Assembly (NCBI GenBank): GCA_022496805.1 | Contig: CM040085.1 | Coordinates: 50,890,234 to 50,954,233 of the forward strand | Length of the DNA: 64,000 bases | Source: Pohlia nutans | Lineage: Eukaryota; Streptophyta; Bryopsida; Bryales; Mniaceae | Direction: 5' to 3' | Shown here: piece by piece, positions 1-12,378 of the stretch | Position numbering within the stretch: the stretch's first letter is position 1 | Layout: each line of letters opens with the position of its first letter | Made by a program: the position numbers and the translations under genes | The notes under the pieces: model-generated | Databases searched by the model: none | The model's input: only the letters and a program-made list of their open reading frames with translations | What the model was told of the DNA's origin: nothing

Positions 1-399
1 AATGAAGCAATGGGTTCCAATTTGAATTCCATAAGAGTTAGCAATTTTTTATGCATACATTACTTCGAACCTAATAGATCAACTTCATTCAATGGAATCA
101 CAATCATAATTTCAGAGGGAAAGACCACGCCAATTTGCAGAAACAAATTATCACAAAAATATATGTTATGATTTATATTTTATAAACCTAGTTAGAGGGG
201 AAAACTTGATATTAAATTAGATTTGAACCTATTGTATGCATGTTCATATGAATAGTATATATGAAATTAAATTACAGTTGAACATATTGAATGCACATGT
301 ATGTACGTTTATATTTACATACATATAAATAAATGTTTGTGTATGCGTATGTGCATGCATGTATGTGTATATATAAATATATACATCTATAAATGGTCG

Positions 400-430
<31 letters not shown>

Positions 431-1930
431 TATTTACCTCCACTCATTCACATACACATACTTGTACAAATATATATATGTATGTATATATGCACATGTA
501 TTTTTATGTATACATAAATTTATATGTCCAGAATATAAATATATTGTGTACACATGTGCGAATGTATGAATAATCTTCTTTGAACAATGTAGCCCGTAAT
601 ATAGTCTGAAATTTGTTATCAGTAAAATTGAAATAGTTTCAAAAAGGAACGATCTTGGTGGAATATTATTGTTTATTGTGCAAAAGCTTGGTGGTTTATA
701 TTTTGGGACTTTTACCAGTAAAGAATGCTAAATTTTATTAATTTACAAGTATACAATGTCACTAGGAAATAATAAGAATATTTAGAATATGTAACCACTA
801 AGGGGTTTGAATTATTCTCAACTGAAGAAAATAGTAGAAAACCATTTGTATGATATAAAGATAGTAATTCACCTATTATTTTATTAGTTTTCAATTTTAA
901 ATCATGCATGTTATATTGTTGTGTGGCAACATTTGTAAAAATCACTTCACTTAGTCAATATCAATATATGATTTCAACCATTGAAATTCACTTATTTCAG
1001 AATCCCAAGTCATTCTATATTTATACAACTTAACTGGTATTTGTAACCGTTGATCTTAACGTATGAATAGAATCTAAAATTCATATGTATAACCTAAGTG
1101 CCCAATCAACCATAGCATGCTTGATTTTTGGTCCAACGTCCTTAAAATCAAGTGTTTTAGCTTTTTTGTAGTTGGTGTTTTCGTTAGATGTTTAAGTTAA
1201 GTTATGATACATATTTTGACCGTTGGGAATGGAAAGTAGAAAATCTATTGAAGTTTTTCCAACGTTGAGAAATTTGAAATTGGAGTGTCCTAAATACATA
1301 GGGCTTTCTACAAATGCTCCAATCATAGGACTCTTTTAGATCTTTCGCTTTCATATTTTTGTGAATGTAACTTTTATCTACCTTAAATATAAAATTTGAT
1401 ATAAAATTTGACAAAAATATATTTATTTTGAAATTTTATCTTGTTTACATAATACAATTTGTAAATATTCAAATTATATCTTCCAATCATGTTGAATTTT
1501 TCGTCATACCTTCATAGTGTTGATGACTATCAATGACAAATTATAAATCATCCAATGTGATATTTCAAGTATGCAAATTGTAGTGATGTCACCATACTAA
1601 CATTCAATTCTAAAAAAAGTCAACTCATAAAATTAAGCAACCAAAACATCTCCAAAAATCACTACATTTAGAGTATTACAGTTCAACCAATCACAAAAAA
1701 TTTCATCTGTAGATTGTCAATATCTTATTCGTAATTGAATTACAGAATAATTTTGAATTTCACGTTTCAAATTTTATGCAAAATTATTGGTAATAGTAAT
1801 CATAGATCTAACCGTATGGATAGAATGTAAAATTCATAATGTACAACTTATATTCATTTATCAAGTTCAAAATATCCCTCTAGGTTGCATTTTATAATGC
1901 ATCTTTGCAAAACTGCCGAATTTGAAGAGG
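1..1930. other. AT-rich stretch without a recognisable gene
   Basis: No open reading frame here has a recognisable domain, and the short frames are low-complexity translations of TA/CA-rich DNA. The composition is very AT-rich and contains a TA/CA microsatellite at about 400-430. Nothing else was seen. Confidence 0.6.
400..430. repeat. (TA)n(CA)n compound microsatellite
   Basis: About 20 bases of alternating TA are followed by about 12 bases of CA, inside a longer TA/TG-rich stretch (about 300-560). Confidence 0.85.
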
Positions 1931-2037
1931 GCTCTAGGCATGTACGGGTTAATAGGATTCTTTGGCTGACTTAAACACAATCATTGGATTCCTCAATGCA
2001 TTTATTCCGTTTTGGGAAGTTGTTGAGTTGAACAACT

Positions 2038-2640
2038 TCATGGGATCTGACTGTGGGCGGTCCAAACGGACGAATCGGACGGCTGTATCGAAATGGAAAT
2101 ATGATTTGCATCCAAATTCTCCAAAGCGGGCGTGGGTAGTACTGGTAATTTGGCCTTCTTTCGTTTGACTTCCACTCGACATGAGCTGCTCGCAGTCGAC
2201 GTGCCCGGTTTCTTTAAAGAGACCAACATCTCTTTTGTGCTTGTAGATGCCGGATCATACGAATCAGGAATGTCTCGCTGTCTGTCTGCCAACTGACTTG
2301 GATACCCTTGAGTTGCAGGATAAGTACTCCAATCCACCTTGCACTCCAACCTTAGTTCCGCATAGACCATTGCTAGTATATTGTAGTTGAATGTTCCTTT
2401 TGACTTCAAACGAGCCCCAAACATTGCCCTCCATACCTCTTCCGCTCGGTGAAGGAAATGATCATCACTAGACAGCCATGGTTTGGCAGTAAAGGATTTT
2501 GACATCTGTGGTAATTGTTCCCTCGGCCACAGTTTACTAATGTGGTACATTTTGATATATTGTCTGGCATTCGTGGCAGACCAATATTCTTCTTTAAATT
2601 GTTCCCATCCTAGTTCGGCTAGAACATTTGGGTCGTCCAA
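2038..2640 (-). CDS. Unrecognised 200-codon ORF beside the hAT element
   Basis: An open frame of about 200 codons. The first listed residue is a TTG codon and the frame continues upstream to about 2690 without an ATG, so the start is missing or lies in another exon. The N-terminal half has an acidic/aromatic, helical composition (ELGWEQFKEEYWS near the start). The C-terminal half is Ser/Pro/Lys-rich and looks disordered. I do not recognise a family. It lies about 1.1 kb upstream of, and divergent from, the hAT transposase at 3783, with GC-rich tandem repeats between, so it could be an accessory gene of that transposon or a captured host exon. Both readings are inference. Confidence 0.35.
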   Translation of the reverse strand: MDDPNVLAELGWEQFKEEYWSATNARQYIKMYHISKLWPREQLPQMSKSFTAKPWLSSDDHFLHRAEEVWRAMFGARLKSKGTFNYNILAMVYAELRLECKVDWSTYPATQGYPSQLADRQRDIPDSYDPASTSTKEMLVSLKKPGTSTASSSCRVEVKRKKAKLPVLPTPALENLDANHISISIQPSDSSVWTAHSQIP

Positions 2641-2764
2641 TACGTCGTAATTCGAGGCATGAGGGGCCCCCTTAGGCTTGTTCTTCCTTGGTCGGGAATG
2701 TGACCCTCACGTTGGTCATCGGCCATTGCTTTGCGATATGTGAATGAACCGTGTGTAGTTACCG

Positions 2765-2955
2765 TGACGAAATCCCACGACGAGGTGAATCAGCCGTGTA
2801 TCCTAAACCGTGAGTAAATCCCGCGAAAATGTGAATCAACCGTATGCGTAAAAATCCAGCAAGAATGTGAAAGAACCGTCTCGGTAAAAAAACCGCTGCA
2901 ATGTGAATGGCCCGTCCGTGTGAAAATACCGCTACAATGTGAATAAAGTGTGTAA
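2765..2955. repeat. Imperfect ~35-45-bp tandem repeat
   Basis: About five degenerate units follow the pattern 'AAA-CCGC-AATGTGAAT-CCGT', for example units containing GCGAAAATGTGAATCAACCG and GCAATGTGAATGGCCCGT. They lie between the unrecognised ORF and the hAT gene. Confidence 0.6.
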
Positions 2956-3115
2956 GATGCTTATTGTGACCAACTGGTGATTGATCACAGTAAGCATATG
3001 ACCTCTCACGCCTGTAGTAAATAAGGCCAGGAAGTCCAGCAAAGGGAATTACCAGCAACCTGATTTTAGGAGTAAGAAGTGAGGACAAATGGAGACAGAC
3101 GGACCTTCTATAGTG

Positions 3116-3290
3116 CCGTCCGCGTCCTCCCGCCCGAACCAGCCCGTCCGCCCGAACCAGCCCGTCCGCCTGAACCAGCAGTCCGCCCGTCCGATCCAAA
3201 TCTGCCGTCCGATCTGTCGTCCGGACCGCGCTGTTCGTCCGATCATCGCCGTCTGATGGGGCGTCGGCGGCCGTCTGGCCGACCCTAAAC
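3116..3290. repeat. GTCCG-rich tandem repeats, left flank of hAT
   Basis: An 18-bp unit, CCCGAACCAGCCCGTCCG, occurs about three times and is followed by many further GTCCG/GTCCGATC pentamers up to about 3460. A similar GTCCG cluster lies on the other side of the transposase (about 7050-7260), which suggests subterminal transposase-binding repeats of the hAT element. Confidence 0.65.
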
Positions 3291-3782
3291 TCGAAACCCT
3301 AATGCGTTCGCCGTTCTCGTGCGTCCGATGCAGCCCGTCCGTTTCTGCCATCCGATGCAGTCCGTGCGTTTCTGCCGTCCGATGGACCCCGTCCGATCCG
3401 GTGCGTCCCCTCCAATGCGTCCGATCGAGCCTTACGCGCGCGGACGGCACAGCGGACGGCACAGCAGACGACTAGTGTAGTGCGCTTGTTCAACGGCTAC
3501 TTCAACGGCTAGTTCGCCGGATGGTAGTATAAATCATTTAGGTTTTCTTTTGGTGATTGCATTCGAACTCACCAGTTGTCAAGGGCTTTGGGCAACCTTT
3601 TGGTATCCCTTGCTTGACCATTACCGAGTTTGAATGCGCGGTTGTCACATTCCGTTTGGAATTTGATAACTACTGTATTTGACATACATGATACATTTTT
3701 TCGTCATACAATCACGAGGTATTGCACGCCGTCACTTAAAACTATTGGGTAGCGGAACCTAAATCCTTTTGAACCTTTCAAG

Positions 3783-6598
3783 ATGCCAAGCGATTGGGAA
3801 GATTGGTATGTGGATATAGCTGGAGGAAAAGTGAAGTGCTTATTATGTGCATCACTTTTTGCAAAGAAGGCGGGGAGGATGTTGAGTCATCTTGGATACC
3901 GGAACGCATTAGGAAACCGTGACACTGGCGAAGCTATATGCAAGAGACTTACACCGCAGGTTAAAGGGCTCTTTTTTAATTGCAAAGGAGATCCTCCAAA
4001 GCGTCCAAATCCAGATCAATCCGATGAATGTCGCACTCCGAGAGCGGGAAATATGGACATCATGGAGCTTTGCACACCGCAATCAATGGATTGAGAGTCA
4101 CGCGATGCACTACAAGAGATTTCAAATCAGAGGTCAGGTTCTAATACAAACGAAACTACCGCAAGCAGACCACCATCCACGGGACGTGACAACGCATCTG
4201 GCAGGGCCGACCGTCCATTGCGACAAGCAGGAATACCAGAGGGTATTCAGGAAGAGAAACAAAGGGAGTTAGACAAGATATGGGCACGTTGACATTTGAT
4301 GGATGGAGCTCGTGCACAAAACAACCCTTATTCAATGCAATGATAGTGTCTGCGGTAGGAGAACATTTTCTTGGATCGGTAGACACTTCGGGACATTTGA
4401 AGACAACAGCGTACCAAGCGTCAATTATAGAGAAGTTCATTGAAGACGTTGGATCGCAGAACGTGGTGCAAATTGCAACGGACAACGCATCTGTCATGAA
4501 GGAAGCAGCGGAGATCATAACTAACAAATATGATCACATCTATTTTCAAGGGTGTGCTGTTCATGCAATGAACCTTTTATTGGGGGACATCGCAAAGGCA
4601 AAGTGGATAACTGAGGTGTTGAAGAAGCCCCGGACGATCGTGACGTTCATAAAGAAGAGACACATGCCTCTTGCAGTATTTCGAAAGCACGAGAAGAAGT
4701 ACAACCTAGTATTGGCAGGGAAAACTAGATTTGGATCAAATTTCATGATGGTGGATCGATTACTCGAAGTCAGACAAGCCTTAGAGCAGTCTGTGGTGGA
4801 CGAACAGTGGACGTCTTATGTCGTCACACTCCGAGACAACAGAAAGATTAAAGCGCGCACTATGTCTCGAGATGTGAGAAGGTACATACTGGACGATCTC
4901 TTTTGGCAACGATGCACTAACTTTTAGGAGGTAGTTGCACCGTTGATGTATGCACTGCGGGATTTTGACAGTGGGGAACCTGGTATGGGCAAAATTCGAC
5001 ACATCTTTTGCAATGTGGAGAAACACATTGAAAGGGTGAAAGATGAGTTCTTTACCTTTGACGGTGGAGAAAGCATTGATGTGGAGAAGCACTTCCGCGA
5101 CCGATGGGCATTGGTCAGAACAGATTTACACAATGCGGGTGCACTTTTGAATCCGTATTTGCTACACGATAAGGAACTGGCAGACGATTTAGATGCCATC
5201 ACAGCATGCAAGCGTGTGCTTGGGAAATTATGTTCTCCAGAAACATATCCGGATGTGGTGCTAGAGTTTTTGGCATTCCGTCACAAGGAACCGCCCTTCC
5301 ACAATATGTTGGATCCGAAACAACAGAAGTGTTCGCCTCATGTATGGTGGAATTTTGAAGGGGTATGCGGAAAGCTCATTGCACCAATAGCACGGAGAAT
5401 CCTAGCCCAAACCGTGTCATCGTCATCATGCGAACGCAATTGGAGTAGTTATTCTTTCGTGCACAACAGGTCTCGGAATCGCCTCCAACAAAAGAGGGCT
5501 GAAGATTTAGTGTACGTGTACACAAATGCGAAGCTCCTCGCAAAGGCAAAGAGAAAAGATGAGAAGAAGTGGTACAACGAAAATGTATCATCAGAGGATT
5601 CGGATTCCGCATCAAAAGAATCGGATGGAGATGATGGAGGCGATTGGGTGCGTAATCATGCATCAGACGATGATCCCTGGGCTGATGAACCTCTTGACGA
5701 TTGGAGTGATCGACTCTCTCCACAAAGGCCTGAATCCTCTCCACAAAGATCTGGTCGATCAAGCCACGATGTATATGAGTTTGTTGAGGATGGAGAGGAG
5801 GGCAATCACATGCAAGCATCAAATGTCGACGATATCGGTGTGAATGTCAGAGAAGATAACAATTCAATCCCAGAGTTGGGTGAAGAAGAGGGGGACAAAC
5901 GTGATGAAGATGGTGGTACAAGGATTGACTCCGTGCATGAGGGTGTTTTGAAGGACCCCAAAGATTCTGAGTTAGAGCTTTCTCCTGGGCGAAAGGCCAC
6001 AATGGTGAACAATGGTCACGCCAAATGGAAAGGCATAGAGGAAGATTTTGGTCCAATTAGTAAGAGTCCGTTGAAGTTTGTAGAGAGAGATTCTCCTCGT
6101 GGTGAAGACCGAATGCAGAGGACTACCCTTGCATCTAGAGCCTTATTTGATAAATCTAAAACACCAACACCCAGAGTTCCACTTGCATCTTCAATGGCAT
6201 TGGTATCCCTTTCCGAAGCAGGGAATAAACGTTTGAGAGAATCGGATGCAGATTCGGAAAGCGACGGAAATTTGCCTTTATCAGTAGCTATAATAAAAAA
6301 GCCTTCAGGTGTACCCCCAAGGCACAATCAACGCCCAATGGAGAAGAGAACGGTGAAGGAGACACTTGTGGGCCCGAAACATATATCATCAAGTGGAAAG
6401 AAATTTGGCCCAACAGCAAACGGCAACGCTAAACGAAAAAGGCTCATGGAACCATTTGCTGCTTCTCCGCCAAAGCCAGGACAGCGAGTTAAAACCCCCC
6501 TTGACGCAAGTGGATCCACGCGGAAAATGAAGAGTATCCAACCAGCATACAAGGAGAGAAAGGGAAATGAGTATTACTCTAACAGTGACAACGAGTGA
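3783..6598 (+). pseudogene. hAT transposase (BED-like finger, DUF659, hAT dimerisation), broken
   Basis: The N-terminal piece (3783-4094) has a BED-like zinc-finger core, VKCLLCASLFAKKAGRMLSH, with two Cys and a His. The same frame has a TGA at 4092-4094, continues to about 4283, and then the frame changes. From 4280 the protein resumes at TLTFDGWSSCTK, the DUF659-type RNase H-like region (ATDNASVMKEAAEI and CAVHAMNLL follow). A TAG at 4925-4927 interrupts a block reading 'F-stop-EVVAPLMYALRDFD', where family members have FW, so it is probably TGG to TAG. The frame continues to the hAT C-terminal dimerisation motif SSCERNWSSYSFVHNRSRNR (about 5421-5480) and then a long acidic, Ser-rich tail to 6598. 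The linker normally found between finger and DUF659 is missing. The copy is non-functional as read, and the hAT assignment is confident. Confidence 0.88.
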
Positions 6599-6599
6599 T

Positions 6600-7050
6600 A
6601 TGATCCAGAGGACAGTAGCGGAGCAGAGGTGAAAGGAGATTCTGATTACATAGTAGATTGAAAACTCAATAGCATTTCTGTATTTTCGTAGAGTATTTTT
6701 TATAAGATATTCTAGTATTCATTAATTGTAGTTGTTTGGACAGGAAATAAATTTTATAAGTATATATTTGTATAGTGATATGTATGACGTACATGAATGA
6801 ATGGCAATATTCTGCTGACGTTCCCTTTTATGAATGTTTGTTTACTTGCAAAATATAATATAAACAACTATTTTTATGTTTTATGTTTGTTGTTTTATTT
6901 TTATCCCGATTTACTTTATCCCGTTAAACAAGGTCGCTACATTTTTAATACAAAGAGGGCCCCAGTGACTTAGTGAGATTTTAATTTGTATTTTCCACCA
7001 TTACAATCACCCTAGAACGGCCTGAAGTGTTGAGGGTTTAGTCCTTCATA
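6600..7050. other. 3' flank of hAT gene, no further gene
   Basis: An AT-rich 3' region after the transposase stop. I see no gene; a plausible untranslated tail of the transposon. Confidence 0.4.
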
Positions 7051-7289
7051 ACTGCTAAACCGGCCTGGCCGTCCTCTAGTTGTCCGCGTACCGTCCGCCC
7101 GCCCGGTCGTCCGCTCCGCCGTACGCCCACAAACTCCGTCCGTCCGCTACGCCGTCCGCCAAGGTAAAAAATGGCAGCAGATAAAGTAAATCGGGATTTA
7201 CCCAGGGGACACTACGTCCGGCCGTTCGGACGTCCGGACATCAAATCGGACGCGTTTTGGTCCAAAGACGTCCGAAGTGACAACCGTGC

Positions 7290-10200
7290 TTCCTCCTTCC
7301 TACTCAACCGGGTCTTCCCCCCCATATCGTTTCTCTTCTAACCCGGTTCCCTTCCGGGATGATTCTTACTAACCCCCTCTCCCCGGTCCACCTTTGTAAC
7401 TTAATCCGGTTTAGTTTAGCCTTTGTTTTCCCTCAGAGGGTTCTCCATTTGCATTAGTGGTGCTGGATTGAAAGACACACCCCTCCCTACTGATTTAAGT
7501 GACGGGAACTTCACTCTTTTCCGGTCAAACCCACAACAACTCCTAATCCCAGGTACTTACCGTATCGCTCTTCAACTGCTAGTTTTATCTAACCGACAGC
7601 AGTGTCACACAAGCGCAACCCGGTTTCCCCTTTTCCTCCCAATTACTACAACGACTTACTAACCGGAATAGACACTGTCCGGGGAGTCCGGAACAAATTA
7701 TGGTATTCTACCAATCAGTCTTACTCCGGTGGTTCCGTATCTTCCTTTCGCATGGACCCTCTGAGTGCTGGCACCTCAACCGGACTACCCGTCCAGGAAT
7801 TCTGTGCAACCCGGAGTACACCCTCCTAACTGCCCAGCTACTAACCCAGATTATCTAGCGTAACAAGACCTAGAAACCACTCTTTCAAACAGCCCTGAAA
7901 TCACCAAAACTCGTATTCAAACTCCAAACCGAATCAATCGAGAATCCGGCTTGCCCATCCGGTTACCAAGGGACTCTTGACCACTGTACCCATCCACAAA
8001 CAACCACACAACACACACACGGTTTCCGGATAATGCGTCTACAGCAGTTTGCTTATAAGGAAACAGTAATACAAAAGACCCCAAGAATGACAAGCATTCC
8101 TGGATAAGTAGTGAACCCCACCTACCGGTCCAAGATTCCCGCCAGATCCTACAAAACCGGGATCCGGAAATCAAGGGAAATCACTCAAAAGTTCCAATCC
8201 TATCCTACTAGCCATAGCGCTTAATCTTCACCACACCAAAATGTCCTATGTACAAAAGGGCTAGACTACCTAGCCTAAAGTGCCTACTACCTAGCCTGAT
8301 CCGGTTCTCATTGCACTCCGGATCCCACTAATCATCCTGTCCCTCCGGACTACTGGCACGATCTTCAGCAGAGCTTGCCTCCCGGTATGAATCGGAACTT
8401 GTGGAATCGTCCTCAGCTCTCTTCGACCGGCGCTCCAAGACTTCATCTTGTTCGTTTTCCCCCTCGTGCTCTGCTTTGTCTTCGTCCGGTTTGTCTTCCT
8501 GTGCCTCGCGCTCCTGCGGTTCGCCCGCGTCCGCTTTGCGCTCGTCCGCCTTGCATTCTTAGCCACCCATATCCGGTTGGCCTTCCACCTCTTGGTCTCC
8601 TTCGGGTCCTAAATCCTTACCCGGTTTGGTCCTGGTCTCTGCCAAATCCGCAGCCTGATCTGCCAAATTGGCCAGGCTGGCCTTAGATTGCTCCCCTCCA
8701 AGACTCGAGTCCAGGTTTCTCCTCAGCATGCTCAGCACTGGACTCGCAGCCGGTCTTGAAGTCTGCTCCGGGGTGGAGTTGCTCGCGCCCATCATCCGGT
8801 CCATATCCCCCATTCCGGGTGCATCTTGAGATACCTGGAATGGAGCCAACAACTCGCTGCTGGCTAGGGGCGCATTCCCTTCTCTCTGGTTAGCCTCTCC
8901 TCCATCCGGTCCGGACCTGGAGGCGGAAACCTCGCGGAATTCTCGGCCAACAACTTTTGGAATTCCACCAACCCCTCCTCGACCCTCGCGGTGTACTTCT
9001 TCACCACGTTCGTCACCCGAGCAGCCCCATCCAACCCCGCTTTGGTCACCTTCTCGTCGTACAACTGAGCCTTCGTCTGGACCTCCCTATCCGGTTTGAA
9101 CAACTTCTTGAGGAGTCGGAGAGTGGGCTGGCCTTGCTTCTCCATGGCCCGGATCTTCTCCTTCTGATCCAGCAGTATTAGGACCATCTCCAAGGCGTCC
9201 TTCCGGAGCTCCTCGTTCTCCCTCCGGATCTTCCGGATGAGATCCGAGTCTTCTCCACCTGCGTGCTCCTGAGGACGGTCCCGACTTCTCTCATCGAAGT
9301 GTAGATAGGATGGTACTTTCTTTCTACCTTCGCCATCGCCTCCTTGACCGGCCTGAAGAAGTTCTCCTCTGATTCGTGCAGGGGTGGAGTATCCGGTTCC
9401 GGTTCCCACCTCCGGGGAATCCGCTCGCCAGTCTTGATCTCCTCCTGTTCCTCCGGTTCCTCTCTTGCCTGTCTCGAGCCTTGCGTCCTCTTGGACTTCA
9501 CCTTGACATTCTTCTGACGCCGACTCGATTCCAGAGCCCGGGCCCTCTTTCCATCCCGAGACCCCCGACCATGAACCGGTGTTGTCTTCATGTGCTTCTT
9601 CTTCGGCCGGATCACTCCCATCACGACCGTATCCTCATCCTCGTCCTCTTCTTCATCCGGATTCCTCAGTCGCCTCTTCACCTGCCCTCGGGTGCGCGCT
9701 CTAGAGGTGGTCGCCTCATCCGGTGCACCCTGGTCCGGTTCTTCTTCCTTACTCTCTACTTCGTCTGGGATCTTCAGGAGCCTCTTCACCTGTCCTCGGG
9801 TGCGCGCTCTAAAGGGGGCCGCCTCCTCCGGTGCACCCTGGTCCGGTTCTTCCTCCTCGGCTCGGGTCTCCGCAGGCTCCTGTCGGTCTTCCTCTTCATC
9901 CGGATTAGCTGCCACCTGCTCCTCCTCATCCTGCTCTTCTAGCTCTTCCGGTTCCTCCTCCTCGCTCTCCGGGCTATCCTCGTCTTCCAGACCCTCGTCT
10001 TTCGGATCCTCCTCCCGGTTCGTTGGCGGCTCCCGGTCTACGATCCTCTGGCGGCTCTCCCACAGTTCCTTCTCTCTAGCAGTGAGGAGTCCGTGTTGGG
10101 CATACAAATGATAAACAAAAGGGGTCAGAGGACACCCTTTCCGCCCTCCAATCTTGAGCGCCTCCCGGATCACCAGCTCGTGCAAGATGAGCCCCCACCC

Positions 10201-11158
10201 GGTTTTCCGGTTGTGCAAGTAGGCCTCATAAATGGCCTTCATCAATTTGATCGTGCAGGTGGTGGGCTTGTCCGGGCTCAAAATCGGCACCAAGAACTGC
10301 AGCAGGCGCCTCTCCCGGTTGTCCTTGCAGTCATCCACCCGGAAACCATCCTTGTCAGAAACCGGGTTCACAAATCTTTGTTTCACCCACCCGGAATCCT
10401 GCTTTGTCTTGTCGTAGCCAAAAGGGCTATTCAGAAACTTGTACGTGGCGCGCCAGTGCCTCACTGTCCAATTCTTCCACCGTCCCCAGAGTTCCTCATC
10501 CCAGAATTCAGCTACCACCCGCCCTCCGGCTAATTCCTGCAGTACGCCCTTGTCGAGGATGTCCAAGAGCAGGTAGAGGAACTCCTCGCACCCTATCCTC
10601 CATAAATCCTGCCGCAGCTGCTCCCTACGTTCCGGATTTGCCGGGATAACCGGGCGCACTTGCTTCTCCGGGATCGTTTGTCCAAGCCTCCACTCGTCCT
10701 TCCGCCCCATCGTCACCGGCTCCTAACTCTCCTCCTGATTGCGCGCGCTCCGCCTAAGCTCCCGGAAGACTCTCTCGCCGCCTGGTCGCTCTTCCTCCAC
10801 ACTCGCGGCGTCCGGAAATACAAAAATCTGGCACTGGGGAGGACTGAAAACACTGCGCTGGAAGGAACAGTGGACCGCCCTTTCTAAAGCCGCCCATTTC
10901 AAGGCACGAAATGCGGCCGGGTCGAGCAGAGACTCGTCCATCTACACCCGGTTCCAGTCCGGATTCCACGCCCAGTTTGAAAACCTGCCGCCAAACCGGA
11001 CTCGAGTAATAACTCTCCAGTGTGCGCGAGCGCCTCTTTCGCATAAATAACTAAATGTGCCATTATGGCCGCTCCCACACTTATTTATGGAGATTCGGGC
11101 TACTCCTAGCTACCCTAATACCCTCACTGACTACTTCTAGGCGAAACTAGGTTCGATA
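7290..11158 (-). mobile_element. CCGG-rich solo-LTR-like element, copy A (truncated)
   Basis: Read on the minus strand, the element starts at 11158 with TATCGAACCTAG, matching the start of copy B (TGTCGAACCTCG at 15418) apart from TG to TA and a few other changes. It runs toward about 7290, where similarity to B and C (Cys/Pro-rich leader, CCGGTCCACCTTTGT block) stops, so its far end is lost at the hAT border. It shares the ORF, the TTATTTATG-containing leader and very frequent CCGG with copies B and C. No flanking direct LTR pair is visible. Confidence 0.7.
8559..10941 (-). pseudogene. Element-A ORF, 'putative plant transposon protein'-like
   Basis: Starts MDESLLDPAAFRALKWAALE at 10941, as in copies B and C. 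A TAG near 10723 interrupts it just before MGRKDEWRLG (copy B has Leu there, so this stop is not a simple transition). The main domain (about 10700-10060) contains PFGYDKTKQDSGWVKQRF, GFRVDDC, LLQFLVPILSPDKPTT and KGCPLTPFVYHLYAQHGLL. This resembles the domain annotated in plants as 'putative plant transposon protein' (PF20167-like; moderate to low confidence). A very acidic tract and a Lys/Arg-rich tract follow. Near 9250 the frame shifts into the coiled-coil-like segment that ends at 8864, and it shifts again before 8852-8559, whose conserved SKASLANLADQAADLAET also occurs in copy B. The copy is decayed. Confidence 0.65.
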
Positions 11159-11159
11159 G

Positions 11160-12378
11160 CTCACTTCGGTACTAGGATCTTCTATAGTTGAGCGTTCCCT
11201 TGACCGGTGAGGTGGTCCCACCATACTATTTAAAGACTTGTTTCCTCTTTATGGTTCTTTTCAGTGGCTAATCTGATTTACGGATTAAAATCACACAATG
11301 GGTTATTGCGTTGGTTTTTACACATTGAATTCACGGTCACATAGTAAATTTTGGAGATAATTTTGTATGGTAAGTTGGGTCGTCCATAATTTGTGGTGAA
11401 AAGCTAATATAGGATTTTCATTGCAATGTCAATGTGAAAAAAAGAACTCAGGTAACTTAAATTACTTCTACCTTATTTTGCCTTGCCATGTGGCAATATA
11501 TAGTCATTTCAATGTACCGCAAACTTGCTAACTTTGAATCCCTAAAGTTTTGTTACAAATTTAATATTATGTAATTAGGTGACTGACTTCAATGCTCGAA
11601 GTGCTGATTATGGTGTTCTTCTTAAATTAGCCAAATGGAATGGCCCAAGTTGTGACTTCGTTAGTAGTAGACTTAGCAGTAACCTAAATATAGGTTTAGG
11701 GTGTACACGTGGCGTCCACGACTTAGTAGCATCATCCACAATTTTGATAGTACGGTTGTCCTTCAAAAAGCCAATTTCATAGAAGAGAGTTTCATCCATT
11801 CTGGAAAAATGCATCTAGCGTAATTTGGATTCAACAAATGAAATGCCAGGCATGACCGGACAATGGTTTAGGGTAGGTGAAGGTTTAGTGAAGCTAGACC
11901 ATACCATTCTTCTCATTGGACTTGGTACAGTACATATCATATAAGATAGGAAATTTCAAATGCACAGCCTACAAGCTATATAAATGCAAATCATTCAAGT
12001 TTTACAATTACAATCTCAAAGATAGTAAAATTAATTGTAAGATCTGTTCGTGTGTCCAAACATAACAAAAAAGGCGTTGTAAATGGTAGTGTCAGTTCCC
12101 AAAAACTATGAAATATTCAATGTCTCAATGGTGGCATAGATTTGTTGCCAATATGTCTAAAAATGCAGTGATTATCACCAATAAGCTATAATTTAACATA
12201 ATACTTGTACATGCCTATAGTACATTCCGGACTGTGTACATCATCTGTAATATGAACAATATAAACAAGCCAGCGAACTGTGAACCCGAAATCATCAAGA
12301 CAATTGGATGACATAACCCATGCACAATCATTCAATCAAAACTCCACCAGATTATCTCCACAGCCAAGACCATACCAC
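11160..12378. other. AT-rich spacer, no gene recognised
   Basis: Contains only short frames without recognisable domains. It lies between element A and the terminal exon of the En/Spm-like gene. Confidence 0.5.

Larger units (their letters stand above)
3116..7265 (+). mobile_element. hAT DNA transposon, approximate extent
   Basis: The hAT transposase pseudogene is bracketed by GTCCG/CGGAC-rich DNA on both sides (about 3116-3460 and 7050-7265). hAT elements usually carry such subterminal repeats, short TIRs and 8-bp target duplications. I could not identify the exact TIRs or TSD, so both borders are estimates. Its right border abuts CCGG-rich element A. Confidence 0.5.

Noticed and set aside
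300..573. Overlapping open frames on both strands in TA/CA-rich DNA
   Set aside because: Translations are Tyr/Ile/His repeats of microsatellite sequence; no coding signal.
9376..10111. Long plus-strand frames rich in Ser, Leu and Pro opposite element A
   Set aside because: They are antisense shadows of the acidic Glu/Asp-rich linker of the minus-strand ORF (CTC/TCC codons).
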